Shown piece by piece: positions 22,975 to 32,696 of a DNA stretch of 64,000 bases. A program made the position numbers and the translations under genes. The DNA comes from Gonatopus flavifemur (lineage: Eukaryota > Arthropoda > Insecta > Hymenoptera > Dryinidae): the NCBI GenBank assembly GCA_018340375.1, contig JAFFJZ010000007.1, positions 3,348,001 to 3,412,000 on the forward strand. Direction: 5' to 3'. The stretch's first letter is position 1. Each line of letters begins with the position of its first letter. A model generated the notes under the pieces. The model saw only the letters and a program-made list of their open reading frames with translations. It made no database searches and was not told where the DNA came from.

Positions 22975-25376
22975 ATGAAATCTATATGTACAATTTGTCG
23001 TCGTATCATGCCTGCGAATCAATTGAAATGTCATACCAAGCGATTTCATAAACAACAATCATGTAGTTATCCGTGTGCTCAACACCTATGCAATCGCACA
23101 TTTACTACATTACATTCTTTACGTAATCATTTCAAAAATAACCACAAAGTGAATATTTATAAGCTTGTAAAGACTGACGACAAAATTTGTACTTCCCCTT
23201 CAGCTTATGAACCAGCTGAAGAGATAACAAGAGATGAAACGTCTAAACATTCTGAGATTTCTCACAATGAGATTCTGAGAAGTGAGCAATCATTCCTCAA
23301 ATCTGCTCTCAAAATAGCATCAACTCTTCATGGCGATATGTCATATAATCGCTCACAAGTTGAAAATGTTATCAAAACCTTCAACGAATTTTTGAATAGT
23401 GATTCCTTAAATTCATTCAAGTCTTTAATTTTACAGTCTGTGGAAAAACCTATTTACGATGAGGTGTTGCAACGTTTCAATGAACTTCAGTCTAGTTTTT
23501 CACTTATAGATACAGAACATAAATGTTTCAATGAACTTAGAAATTCTCATTGTTTAATTGATCATCAAAACATGACTTTCGATTATAGAGATGAGCCCGG
23601 TGCGGGGAAAAGTACACCAATTATGATTGCAAAAAGAAATATTGGTACTATCATTCCACTCCCTCAAGTTCTAACAAAATTTTTTCAAATGCCACATGTT
23701 TTAAAGGAAACATTGAATTATGTGGCATATTTACAATCCATGAAGAGCGATGTTATTTGTAACATAATGCAAACTCCATTTTGGCAAAGTAAAATTTCTA
23801 ACGCTGAAGGAATAGTGCTTCCAATTTTTTTATATGAGGATGACTTTGAATGTGGAAATCCTTTGGGTAGTCATGCGACAGTGAATAAAGTCGGAGCGAT
23901 GTATATGTCACTTCCATGTTTACCTCCTCAATTCAGATCTAAATTAGATAATATCTTTTTAGTTCAAGTTGCTCATTCACAAGACATCACCTCATCTCCA
24001 GATTTTATTATTTATTCTAATGTAATAAAAATGATGAATGACCAAACATTTAAGACAAAACATTTAAGATATTTTTCAAATTAGCTTTAATGTTAGGTGA
24101 TAACTTGGGGTTGAATCGAATTCTTGGATATAAAACTAATTTCAATAGTGACTTCTTTTGCAGATTCTGTAAGGCAAATATAGATCACGTATCGACATTG
24201 ACCGTACAAAATGATTCTCTTCTTCGTGACTATGAATCTTACGAATTGGACGTTGACAAGTGCGATCCTGAAGAATCTGGGATTGTGAGGCAATGCGTTT
24301 GGAATAATGTAACTGATTTCCATGTAATAAGAAATTATTCCGTTGATATTATGCATGATTTATTGGAAGGGGTATGTTGTTATGATTTTGGTTACATAAT
24401 CCCTTATTTCATAAAAAAAAGATACTTCGACCTTGATACCCTGAATTGCAAATTAAAATATTTCAAATATAGTACAGAGTCTAATCTTCCACCCCTCATT
24501 TCTCAAACTCAGATAAGTAAGAAATTTATCAAAATGTCCGCTTCGGAAATGAAATGTTTTGTCTTATCAGCCGGATTGATTTTTGGAGATTTAGTACCAC
24601 GAAAGGATTCTTGTTGGACATTATACACACTTTTGAGACAAATTGTATGTTTGTGTTGGAAATCTAAAATAACCGCAAAAGACATTGAATCACTGAAATT
24701 CCTATGCGATGAACATCACAGATTATATCTTCAATTAACTGGTTCGTCTTTAAAAGCTAAATATCACAATTTAACCCACTACCCCTTGATAGCATCAAAG
24801 GTAGGACCTTTGTCTCATTTATCATCAATTCGATTTGAAGCTAATCATAGACCTCTTAAAAAAAGTGCGAGTAATCCTCGCAATAGAATAAATTTACCTA
24901 GTACGATAGCGATGAAGCAACAACTCCACATGAGTAGACTTTTTCTCGATAACATTGGTTTCAAAAATGAAATTTCTTACGTAGAATTCAAATCCAGTCC
25001 CACGTGTCCAACTGTAACATTATTAACCGATGATTTGAAGGCTTACTATCAAATAGAAAGTTTTACTTCCGGCAATTACACGTACACAAAAGGTACAATA
25101 TTGAAAATTTCATCTCACGATTTGCCAAATTATGGTGAAGTTGCTAATGTTTTTCGGAAAAAAAGCGATTATCCTTCAACGGAAGTCGATTTTGCTTTTT
25201 CAGTAAAAATTTTTGATGCTATTGCAGCAGATAATCATTTTCAAAGTTTCGAATTGAAAGAGACTACGTCTTATAAAATGCTGACGTATCAATCATTACC
25301 ATTTTTCAAACCTCGAAATATTGTGATAATGAAAAATAGTAGACAGTATACGTTTTTCGATCATCATATGGATTAG
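22975..25376 (+). pseudogene. zinc-finger DDE-type transposase of the CACTG-type transposon, broken by a 14-bp duplication
   Basis: Two adjacent frames (22975-24084 and 24090-25376) are one gene. AAACATTTAAGA occurs at 24044-24055 and again at 24058-24069. Without the extra 14 bases the frame runs unbroken for 796 codons, start ATG to stop TAG. The N-terminus has C2H2-type fingers (CTICRRIMPANQLKCHTKRFH, then CAQHLCNRTF..HSLRNHFKNNH). The middle has NIGTIIPLPQVLTKFFQMPH and FLYEDDFECGNPLGSHA. The C-terminal part has LMLGDNLGLNRILGY, FFCRFCK, VDIMHDLLEGVCCYD, FKYSTESNLPPLI and IRFEANHRPLKK. The GDN, C..C and DIMHDLLEGV signatures match remembered CACTA/EnSpm-like transposases of invertebrates. 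It is a single exon in the same orientation as the SAM-domain gene and starts 234 bp after it. The damage is small, so loss is recent. Confidence 0.82.
24044..24069 (+). repeat. 14-bp tandem duplication causing a frameshift
   Basis: AAACATTTAAGA is repeated at a 14-bp offset inside the transposase gene. It shifts the frame and leads to the stop at 24082-24084. Removing one unit leaves DQTFK running straight into the conserved block before LMLGDNLGLN. Confidence 0.85.
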
Positions 25377-25740
25377 TCGGCAACTTGTCCGTTTGATTTT
25401 GGTATCCAAGGGAATAAACTATGAATAAAAGATAGCCAAAGTTGATGAATTTTGAATACTTCTTCATTATAATTCATCAATTAACTATTTCATTCTGAGA
25501 AATTGTTATTCATATGATAAGAATATTTAAATAACTATGTTTATTATTTGATAGCAATAAATCTTTAAAACATTAGTCAATATTGTAAAAAACTAAGAAA
25601 TTGAATAAAAATTGAAAAATTGAATGTTGTTGATAATTTTTGAACTTTTAGGATTTTCAGAACCATTGCGAATACTTACATATGTATATACATACTCATA
25701 CTCATATACGCAGTAACGTAATAACAAATATTGATATAGG
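25377..25740. other. 3' noncoding region of the large transposon
   Basis: No gene. The stretch ending CGCAGTAACGTAATAACAAA followed by TATTGATATAGG matches 27490-27550 of the deleted derivative, confirming that it belongs to the transposon. Confidence 0.6.
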
Positions 25741-26765
25741 TAAACGGAGAAAAAAGATATAGTCAAGATAACTAAAAACGATTGGCTATTCACGAGTTGG
25801 TTGTGAGAACTAATCATTTAGGCGAGACAACTTTTGTATGGTGACTTCATCTAAATAGATTTGGTTATAGTGTTGACATAATATAGTAAGAGTGTTGGGT
25901 TATGATAACCAAACTAATTTTTTCACCTCAATGGGTTGAATTCATTCTTAAGATTTTCAGATATTTCTATGAATTTCATTTTGCGCGATGCGATGCAAAA
26001 AATTTAATCAGATGGATTCCCCTGGCCAATAATCCGCGTAATTCACGTGTATCATCTCACTCCAGGTCCAATATTGAGGAACTTTTCAATTCAATTTGTA
26101 TTAATAATTAGCTCCACCTATTGAACCATAATAATATATTAAGTTCAATGTAATAATTATACAAAAACTATTCAATTCTCAATGGTAAAACTGAAAAAAT
26201 CATTTTTCATCACAAACTATTCATCAGGAAGTTTAATATTCAATGGAACGAAATTATCACTTGAGATTCTGATTCTTTTGTACGACATATATTATATTAT
26301 GCACAGGAATCACACACGGTGGTATAGGCGTGTGGTTAGGGTGTTAGGCTTTAGATAGGTAGCATTAGGTAGGTAGGCAGGTTCGAATCTCGATTTTGAC
26401 ATGATCAATTTGATCAAGACTTTACGAGTGTGTCTTCGATCACTGTGTAATTTCCATCATCAGCCAAAATAACATTGTAAAATTTTTTTTATTTCAACAT
26501 GAAGAAATACTTTCACTTCATTTTTTTCTAATTCATTATTCACCAACATGTATATATAAAAAACCCAGTGAAACATTGAGGTTATGATGCTTCTGAAAAC
26601 GTTTGATTCCCATAATCAACTGAAAGTCGTATCTTGAACTAAATGAGCGTATATCATATAATTTGGTTCTCACAACCAAGCATTTGGCTAAGCCAAATAT
26701 AGCCCAACGTATTTGGTTGCAGAAACCAAATACCAGTGTACTGTAACCATACATTTTTCTCCGTG
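25741..26765. mobile_element. nested element with ACGGAGAAAAA ends and a tRNA-like module
   Basis: The left end AACGGAGAAAAAAGATATAG and right end TTTTTCTCCGTG (26765) are inverted, with a shared GGTTGTGAGAAC block about 60-100 bp in. The copy at 27206-28192 has sequence without this insertion around TATTGATATAGGT. The termini are diverged and the target duplication is unclear. The 72-residue minus-strand frame at the right end is part of the terminal repeat. Confidence 0.5.
26319..26400 (+). repeat. tRNA-like (SINE head-like) module
   Basis: TGGTATAGGCGTGTGGTTAG resembles an A box, and GGTTCGAATCT at about 26380 resembles a B box. The middle is expanded with TAGGTAGGTAGGCAGG. It does not fold as a proper tRNA. 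It resembles the module at 6138-6220, sharing GGTTAGG, GTTAGGCTTTAG-like sequence and a following GACATGA. Confidence 0.6.
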
Positions 26766-27205
26766 TGGTGAATTAAAATTACACGATTCAGTTTGAATTA
26801 CTAAATGTTAATAGTATTATCAATTATCCTGTTATAGTGTAGCGTATTGTTCAGAATCAGTTATGGAAAATAGTCGTGTTTACTAAAAATTTGGTAAATC
26901 CAACCCTGAAGGTTTGATCATATCGTATAATAAAAATTAGTAACTAATACTAAGAAGAAATAGTTGAGACGTTATTTTACTAATTTTTTTGTATAACGAC
27001 AACTAATACTTCCTCTCAGTGTAAGAGTTTTACAATCATGCTGTGTATCGGGATTGATGATTATCTGCGTGTCAGTGAATGTTAATACTGTGGAAGTTAT
27101 TGAATTCATCAAATTTCCTCTGAATTACAATGGCTCCAATGAAATCTTAGAGATCATGCATTCTGGCGAATGATCTCATGATTGCTTAAGAACTAAGTAG
27201 AACTA

Positions 27206-28192
27206 CACTCTCAGAGAAATTGCTATAGTCACAGTAAATGAAACGTCTCAACTAAATATTCCTCATAACGACTACTGAAAACTCCATTGATTCAACCAAA
27301 AAGTATAGTTGATATAATCAAGCTTGTTTTCGTATTCGACTGTTTTTGAACACTTTCCTTTTTTTTATACGTATAGGACACGTGAGTCAAAGTTGTCAAA
27401 ATTACCGCTTTGAATTGTACCATTTAGATCGTCGGCGGTCTAAAGACTAAATTGATTCGAGATGCGTGTTTTCCTGTACAATGACAGTGCTATATTCACA
27501 AGACATTTCCTCTCATGCGCAGATACATAGTAAACAGTATTGATATAGGTTATGGATCAGAATCGAACGATATAGTTTCCCTGCACTGAGAAAAATTATC
27601 TATTATAAATTACTAGACTCGTTAGTATATTGAGAATATACTTGCATTTTAAGGTTATATACCAAACGTTCTCTTCAAAAGTACCAGACTTCCTGTTATA
27701 AAATATTATTATTCTACCAATAACTGACAGAAAGTCTGGTACTTTTGAAGATAATGTTTGGTATATAACTTCAGAATGCAAGTTTATCCTCAATATACTA
27801 GCGAGTCTAGTAATTCATAACAGACAATTGTTCTCCGTGTGGTCGACATCGCGACAAGAGTGGATAAAATGTTCAAAAATGAAACAAAAATGGATTCCAG
27901 TGTCATTGTTTTTTATCTTTTCCAAACAATTTCTGCAGATTATTATTCAAGTTATTATTTCGTAAGAATTCAAAAGTCATTCTAACCAGGGTTTATAAAT
28001 TATTTTACTATAATATAGCTTACGATTGAAGAGTAGTTGTGAAAAATAGTTGTGTTTACTGAAACTCAAGTAATTTAGATCCTAATCTTTGATGACATCG
28101 TACAATAGAAATTAGTGAGTAATACTGAAAAAAATAGTTGAATATTACTAATTTTTTTTCTAGATAACGGCAACTAATACTTTCTTTCAGTG
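27206..28192. mobile_element. internally deleted derivative of the 17228-27021 transposon
   Basis: The left 120 bp, with AACGTCTCAACTAAATATTC and GATTCAACC, match the left end of the large element. The right 200 bp, with GTGTTTACT, ATCGTA and the CAACTAATACTTTCTTTCAG end, match its right end. An interior block near 27340-27400 matches 17546-17640. All coding sequence is missing. A separate MITE (27584-27839) is nested inside. It lies only 184 bp from the large copy. Confidence 0.85.
27584..27839. mobile_element. MITE, CACTGAG/CTCCGTG ends, nested
   Basis: Long arms are reverse complements, for example AAAGTACCAGACTTCCTGTT against CAGAAAGTCTGGTACTTTTG, plus ACTAGACTCG against GCGAGTCTAGT. TG occurs on both sides. 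It lies inside the 27206-28192 derivative, so it inserted later. Confidence 0.85.
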
Positions 28193-28855
28193 TCGAACGT
28201 TTTGAGAGTTCTATGAGGGTGCATAATATCTATGGATGCTCAATAAGAGATTTTTCACAAATTCAACGTTGGAGCAACGTTAGTTCCCAACCTGCAATAT
28301 TGGCAACCAAAGTTGACAAAATACTAAAATGATAACATCTATTAACGTTGGTAGAATACTAGCAACCAATGCGAAACATAAATATAACCCTCATAAATGA
28401 ATCTATGATGAGTCGGTGACTGAATTCATTATGATCTTGAAGAAAGAAGAAAAAAGTATATATTTTTTGGAATCGGACTTGGAATTTTTTATCTCAGCAA
28501 CTAACTCCTTAACTGTTTAGCTATAAATTTGTATGAATTTAATCACACATTTGATTCCATATCAATTGATATTTATAAGTATGAATCACGTATACACGAA
28601 ACTAATCATTTTGCGTAATTATTATTCATCAAGCATTCATCAAGAATTGATTGGTTTTGAACCTCAAGAGGTAAGGGTGGATATATGGGCCCCACTTGGT
28701 TTTTTATAATTACTCTTCTTTATTTTCAGTGTAAAAATTGGAAATCAATCAGAATACTTGTCCGAACTATCTAACACTAATTGCATCAAATCCCGATGTA
28801 TTCTTTGCAGCCCTCAGTGGAATATAATGGTTTTTCTAAAGTTTCCTATTTTTCC
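28193..28855. other. unannotated DNA
   Basis: No gene. GTGGATATATGGGCCCC near 28678 resembles the inverted word CCCGTATATCCACC near 33092, on the far side of the hAT element. This may be an old repeat split by the hAT insertion. Confidence 0.4.
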
Positions 28856-29566
28856 ATCACCAACAGGGCCGGCTCGTCCATATAGGCAGTATAGGCGGCC
28901 GCCTGGGGCGGCAAGATTCAGGAGGCGGCAAAATTTGGAAAAACAACCAAATCCTAGAAATCATGAGTAAGAACCATACTGAACATACACATACACATGA
29001 CACACAAAATACTTATTAGAAACGTTCTCTGTCTTCCTAAGAATTCATGGTGGTTCAATTACTGAATAAGAATTACAATTTTGCTCTGAAGAAAGTGTTT
29101 TGCAAAAGTCTTTATGCATACATTTCAGTACACATTTTACAAGAAATAAGTTATTTTTTAATTCAGTTCCAGAATGGCATCAGAAAGATGACCTGGTGAA
29201 TAATGATAATTAGGTGATGTATGCAAGACATCAAATGTCGATTGAGTGAGAACCTAGTTATGATCCGACAATAGTATTCAACATTGTCTCGCAGCAGTAT
29301 TGGAAGCAGTATCCCAAACAGCACCAAAAACCAACGTATCAATGGTTTCACAGATTTTCGTTTTCAAAAGTCCGTTTTCCAAACGTTTCGAGAACATTGG
29401 TTTATCATGTTGGAATACACGTTTCGATGACGTTTTCTTACGTATGCTATGGTACGTTCTCAGAATGTTGTCGAAACATCATATGAAAACCAAGTATTTT
29501 ATTCTCAACCTGCACAAATGTGTATTCATGTAGGTATTTATGGTGAATCGTAAGCAGAAATTCATA

Positions 29567-29980
29567 CCCTGCAAAAAATTTCCCGTAGATAACGATCAAA
29601 TTTTGCCTATGGGTTTCAATGCGGTTCCTGGAACTGGAATTCCGATGCTGTATCGTGAATTATTTACGATAGAATTCTGTCGATTCTTATCGTATTCTAT
29701 AGGATTAAAGGAAAATTTACGTGGTTCTAAAGTGAACTTCCCATAGACAAAGTATTAATTATTTGGAGAATTATAACCTTTTTTTGCGAATAATTGATTT
29801 TTCTACTACAGGAATTTTACGATAGAACCAGGTACATTTCTCAAATCCTGTAGGATGCGATGAGAATCAATAGAATTCTGTCGTAAGTGCACGATACAGC
29901 ATGGGGATTCCAATTTTAGAAACCGTATTGAAACTCGTAAGAAAAATTTCATCGTCTTCTATGGGACATTTTTAGCAGAG
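29567..29980. mobile_element. MITE, CCCTGCAAAAA end, TA duplication, nested in hAT
   Basis: The left arm (CCCTGCAAAAAATTTCCCGT, later ATGCTGTATCGTG) aligns with the reverse complement of the right arm (CTCTGCTAAAAATGTCCCAT, ATGCTGTATCGTG) over about 180 bp. TA stands at 29565-29566 and 29981-29982. No coding capacity. Confidence 0.85.
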
Positions 29981-30333
29981 TAGGACTTCGTGCTTTACTT
30001 ATGAATATCCTGTTGAAGAATCCATGAAGTTGCATAATAAGAACATTTTTTTATGAACTGCAATAAGATACCATTCAATTTTGAATCGCTTCATTGGAAA
30101 TTTGTAATATGTGTTTTGTTTTTCCTCCATGCAAGATTCATAGGTTAACAAAAGACTATCGTATTGTCGGTGCATTCATCTTTTGTTTTATTGTGTGTCG
30201 AAGTAATATTGTATGGAGAACCGACGTCTACTCAGGGTTGATCAGCAATTTTTCATTTGAACGAGTTTTCAAGTAAGGCAAATTTTAATTATAATGAATT
30301 TTGATGTATATTATGTGCGTGAGAATGAGAATA

Positions 30334-31655
30334 CGAGGTGTGTTCAAAAAGTAAGGTGACTCTTCAAATTTCGCGGGCAACTTACTTTCGATTATCGATT
30401 TTTTTGTTTTGTTATGTTGGCACACTCTTCCCGAACATCTGTACCAAGTTTCAAGTGTATAGCATTTTTTGTTTGGTTGTGAGAGGCGTAAAGGTTATAA
30501 GTGTTTTGCGTGCTCGGCGATTTCTTGCTATCGAAAAATATGGATCAAAGGATTTGCATCAAATTTTGTGTAAAAAATAAAATAAAGTGCTCCGAAACAC
30601 TTAAAATGTTGACAGTAGCATACGGTAAAACTGTTCTGAGTAAAAAAAATGTTTACAAGTGGTACAAACTCTTCCAAGATGGCCGGGAAGATGCCAATGA
30701 CGAGCCTCGCTCTGGACGCCCAAGCACGTCAACAACTGATGAAAACGTTCAAGCAGTGAAGAAAATTGTTTTGGAAAATCGTCGAATCACTATCAGAGAA
30801 GTTGCTGAGGATGTTGGTTCATCGCTTGGCTCGTGCCATGAAATTTTTTCAAACGTTTTGGGCATGAGACGTGTGTCAGCGAAGTTTGTTCCGAAATTGC
30901 TAAATTTTGACCAAAAGAACCGTCGCATGAGCATCGCTCAAGAACTGTTGAATGACGTCAACGACGACCCAGATTTACTCAAAAGGGTCATAACTGGTGA
31001 CGAATCATGGGTATATGGTTATGATGTCGAAACCACAGTCCAATCGTCCCAATGGAAGACCCCAGATGAGCCGAGACCGAAAAAAGCACGCCAAGTTCGA
31101 TCAAATGTCGAAGTTTTGCTCACTGTTTCCTTCGATTACTATGGCGTGGTGCATCAGGAGTTCTTACCATATGGTCGTACGGTCAATAAACAGTATCATC
31201 TTGAAGTTATGCGCCGTTTGCGAGAAGCAATACGAAGAAAACGTCCAGAATTGTGGACAAATAATTCATGGCTTTTGCATCACGATAATGCCCTTGCTCA
31301 CTCATCTTTGCTTGTGAGAGATTTCTTGGCCAAAAACAACACCACAATCATGCCTCAGCCACCATATTCACCGGATTCGGCCCCATGTGACTTTTTCTTG
31401 TTCCCAAAACTAAAGAGACCTATGAAAGGACGGAGATTTGCAACGATTGAAGAGATAAAGACTGCATCGCTGGAAGAGCTCAAGGCTATACCGAAAGGTG
31501 CTTATGAGAAGTGCTTTGAGGATTGGAAAAACTGTTGGCATAAGTGTATTGTATCTGAGGGGGATTACTTTGAAGGGGACAACATGAATATTGATAAATA
31601 AATAAATATTTTTTCTTAAAAATACAAAGTCACCTTACTTTTCGAACACACCTCG
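30334..31655 (+). mobile_element. mariner element with intact transposase, nested in hAT
   Basis: Inverted ends CGAGGTGTGTTCAAAAAGTA and TACTTTTCGAACACACCTCG differ at one position over 20 bases. TA is duplicated at 30332-30333 and 31656-31657. Length 1322 bp, within the normal mariner range. It sits inside the hAT element, so it is younger. Confidence 0.95.
30540..31601 (+). CDS. mariner transposase (intact, vertumnana-like)
   Basis: The frame opens at 30501, but the family-typical start is the methionine of MDQRICIKFCVKNKIK at 30540, giving 353 residues. The N-terminal HTH (CSETLKMLTVAYGKTVLSKK and VYKWYKLFQDG) is followed by DEPRSGRPST and a second HTH region (ITIREVAEDVGSS). The catalytic core reads VITGDESWVYGYD, LLHHDNALAHSS and YSPDSAPCDFFLFPKLK, with 34 residues between the second and third aspartates. 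The usual HDNAPAH has leucine in place of proline, and SPDLAP has serine; both are minor changes. FLPYGRTVNKQYHLEVMRRL is typical of the vertumnana-type lineage as I remember it. No stop or frameshift, so it may be competent. Confidence 0.95.
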   Translation: MDQRICIKFCVKNKIKCSETLKMLTVAYGKTVLSKKNVYKWYKLFQDGREDANDEPRSGRPSTSTTDENVQAVKKIVLENRRITIREVAEDVGSSLGSCHEIFSNVLGMRRVSAKFVPKLLNFDQKNRRMSIAQELLNDVNDDPDLLKRVITGDESWVYGYDVETTVQSSQWKTPDEPRPKKARQVRSNVEVLLTVSFDYYGVVHQEFLPYGRTVNKQYHLEVMRRLREAIRRKRPELWTNNSWLLHHDNALAHSSLLVRDFLAKNNTTIMPQPPYSPDSAPCDFFLFPKLKRPMKGRRFATIEEIKTASLEELKAIPKGAYEKCFEDWKNCWHKCIVSEGDYFEGDNMNIDK

Positions 31656-31861
31656 TATAATGAAGCGTACCACCAAAAAAAGTCGAAAGTTTTCAAAACG
31701 TGTCAGTGGTGTGGATTTAAGTTTCAGAGAGTACGTGTTTTGAAATTTGTGGAAACCTGCATTTTTAATGTTACGTAAGACGTTCGGCAAATGTCATTTG
31801 TGTGTGCTGAGATATTTCTTCAGAATGTTTCTGAAACATTCTATGAAAATATAGTACTTTC

Positions 31862-32496
31862 CCGTATGGAAAATATTTCGCTGAAAAATGTCTGCAAAAC
31901 TATGAAAAATCTCTGAAAAAAAATGAAAAAACTCTGAGAAACTCTGACAAACTCTGAGAATCTCTGAAATTTTGATGAGAAATCTAATATTTTTAGGACA
32001 TTCTTTACAGACTTTTTTCAGACTTTTTTCAGAGTTTCTCAGAGTTTTTTCATACTTTTTCAGAGAAATAGTAACGAAATTGCACTCTGAAAAAAACTCT
32101 AATAAATTGTTGACATTTTTCTGATTATTGAAAAGTTCTGAAATTCAATAAATACATTCATATGCCGTATTCAAATATCATGTGTGAAAAAGTGTTTGAA
32201 AATTTGTTAATTTTTTTCTAAAAGTCAGAAAAATGTTAGCAATCCATCAGAGTTTTGTCAGAGTTTTTTCAGAGTGCAATTTCGTTACTATTTCTCTGGA
32301 AGAGAATGAAAAAACTCTGAGAAACTCTGAAAAAAGTCTGAAAAAAGTCTGTAAAGAATGTCCCGAAAATATTAGATTTCTCGTCAAAATTTCAGAGATT
32401 TTCAGAGTTTGTCAGAGTTTCTCAGAATTTTTCCATTTTTTTTCAGAGATTTTTCATAGTTTTACAGACATTTTTCAGCGAAATATTTCCATACGG
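31862..32496. repeat. palindromic foldback rich in ACTCTGA words, nested in hAT
   Basis: Arms of about 250 bp (31862 to about 32110, and about 32245 to 32496) are reverse complements, starting CCGTATGGAAAATATTTCGC. Each arm is itself built of repeated ACTCTGA(C/G)AAA-type words. The 96-residue frame at 32233-32523 is a product of these words and is not a gene. Confidence 0.82.
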
Positions 32497-32696
32497 TTTA
32501 TTCCTAATCCATACAAAATTTAATTCTTTTATTGTTCTATAGTTAACCAAATATCTTAATTTTCGTGTTCAATTGCGAATTTACGATGCGAATATACCAT
32601 TCACTGTAATTCACAGGTTTGTTTACAGGGTAGTGGGCGGCGTCTTGGGATTTCGCCTAGGGCGGCAAAATACCTAGGGCCGGCCCTGATCACCAA

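Larger units (their letters stand above)
17228..27021 (+). mobile_element. large two-gene CACTG-type DNA transposon (CMC/EnSpm-like), 9.8 kb with nested insertions
   Basis: The left end CACTGAGAGAAATTTCTATA and the inverted right end CACTGAGAGGAAGTATTAG have TA directly outside (17226-17227 and 27022-27023). The subterminal block AACGTCTCAACTA followed by TTCTTAGTA occurs in both ends in inverted orientation. The 1-kb element at 27206-28192 has homologues of both of these ends, which shows independently that they belong to one family. Inside, both on the plus strand, are a SAM-domain gene (18214-22741) and a zinc-finger transposase gene (22975-25376). Later insertions are a mariner (21251-22531) and a CACGGAG element (about 25741-26765). 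Assignment to the CACTA/Mirage/Chapaev group rests on the CACTG start, the 2-bp TA and remembered transposase motifs. It is an inference. Confidence 0.75.
28864..32688. mobile_element. hAT-like element with exact 8-bp target duplication
   Basis: The termini are CAGGGCCGGCTCG and CTAGGGCCGGCCCTG, with GC-rich subterminal words (GGCGGCCGCCTGGGGCGGC on the left, CGCCTAGGGCGGC on the right). ATCACCAA flanks both sides exactly (28856-28863 and 32689-32696), the 8-bp duplication expected of hAT. No hAT transposase is visible. The interior is largely later insertions: a MITE (29567-29980), a mariner (30334-31655) and a palindrome (31862-32496). It is probably a non-autonomous element. Confidence 0.9.

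Noticed and set aside
23590..23640. P-loop-like GAGKST in the transposase gene
   Set aside because: The Walker A spacing G-x4-G-K-S/T is not met (the residue four positions before GK is not glycine), and no Walker B follows. It is probably coincidence.
26319..26400. A functional tRNA gene
   Set aside because: B box is good, but the middle is expanded with GGTAGG repeats and acceptor-stem pairing is poor. It is better seen as a tRNA-derived repeat.
30749..31317. Additional frames within the second mariner
   Set aside because: Out-of-frame or antisense shadows of the intact transposase.
32233..32523. 96-residue frame rich in FSEIF-like repeats
   Set aside because: It is produced by the ACTCTGA words of the palindrome 31862-32496.
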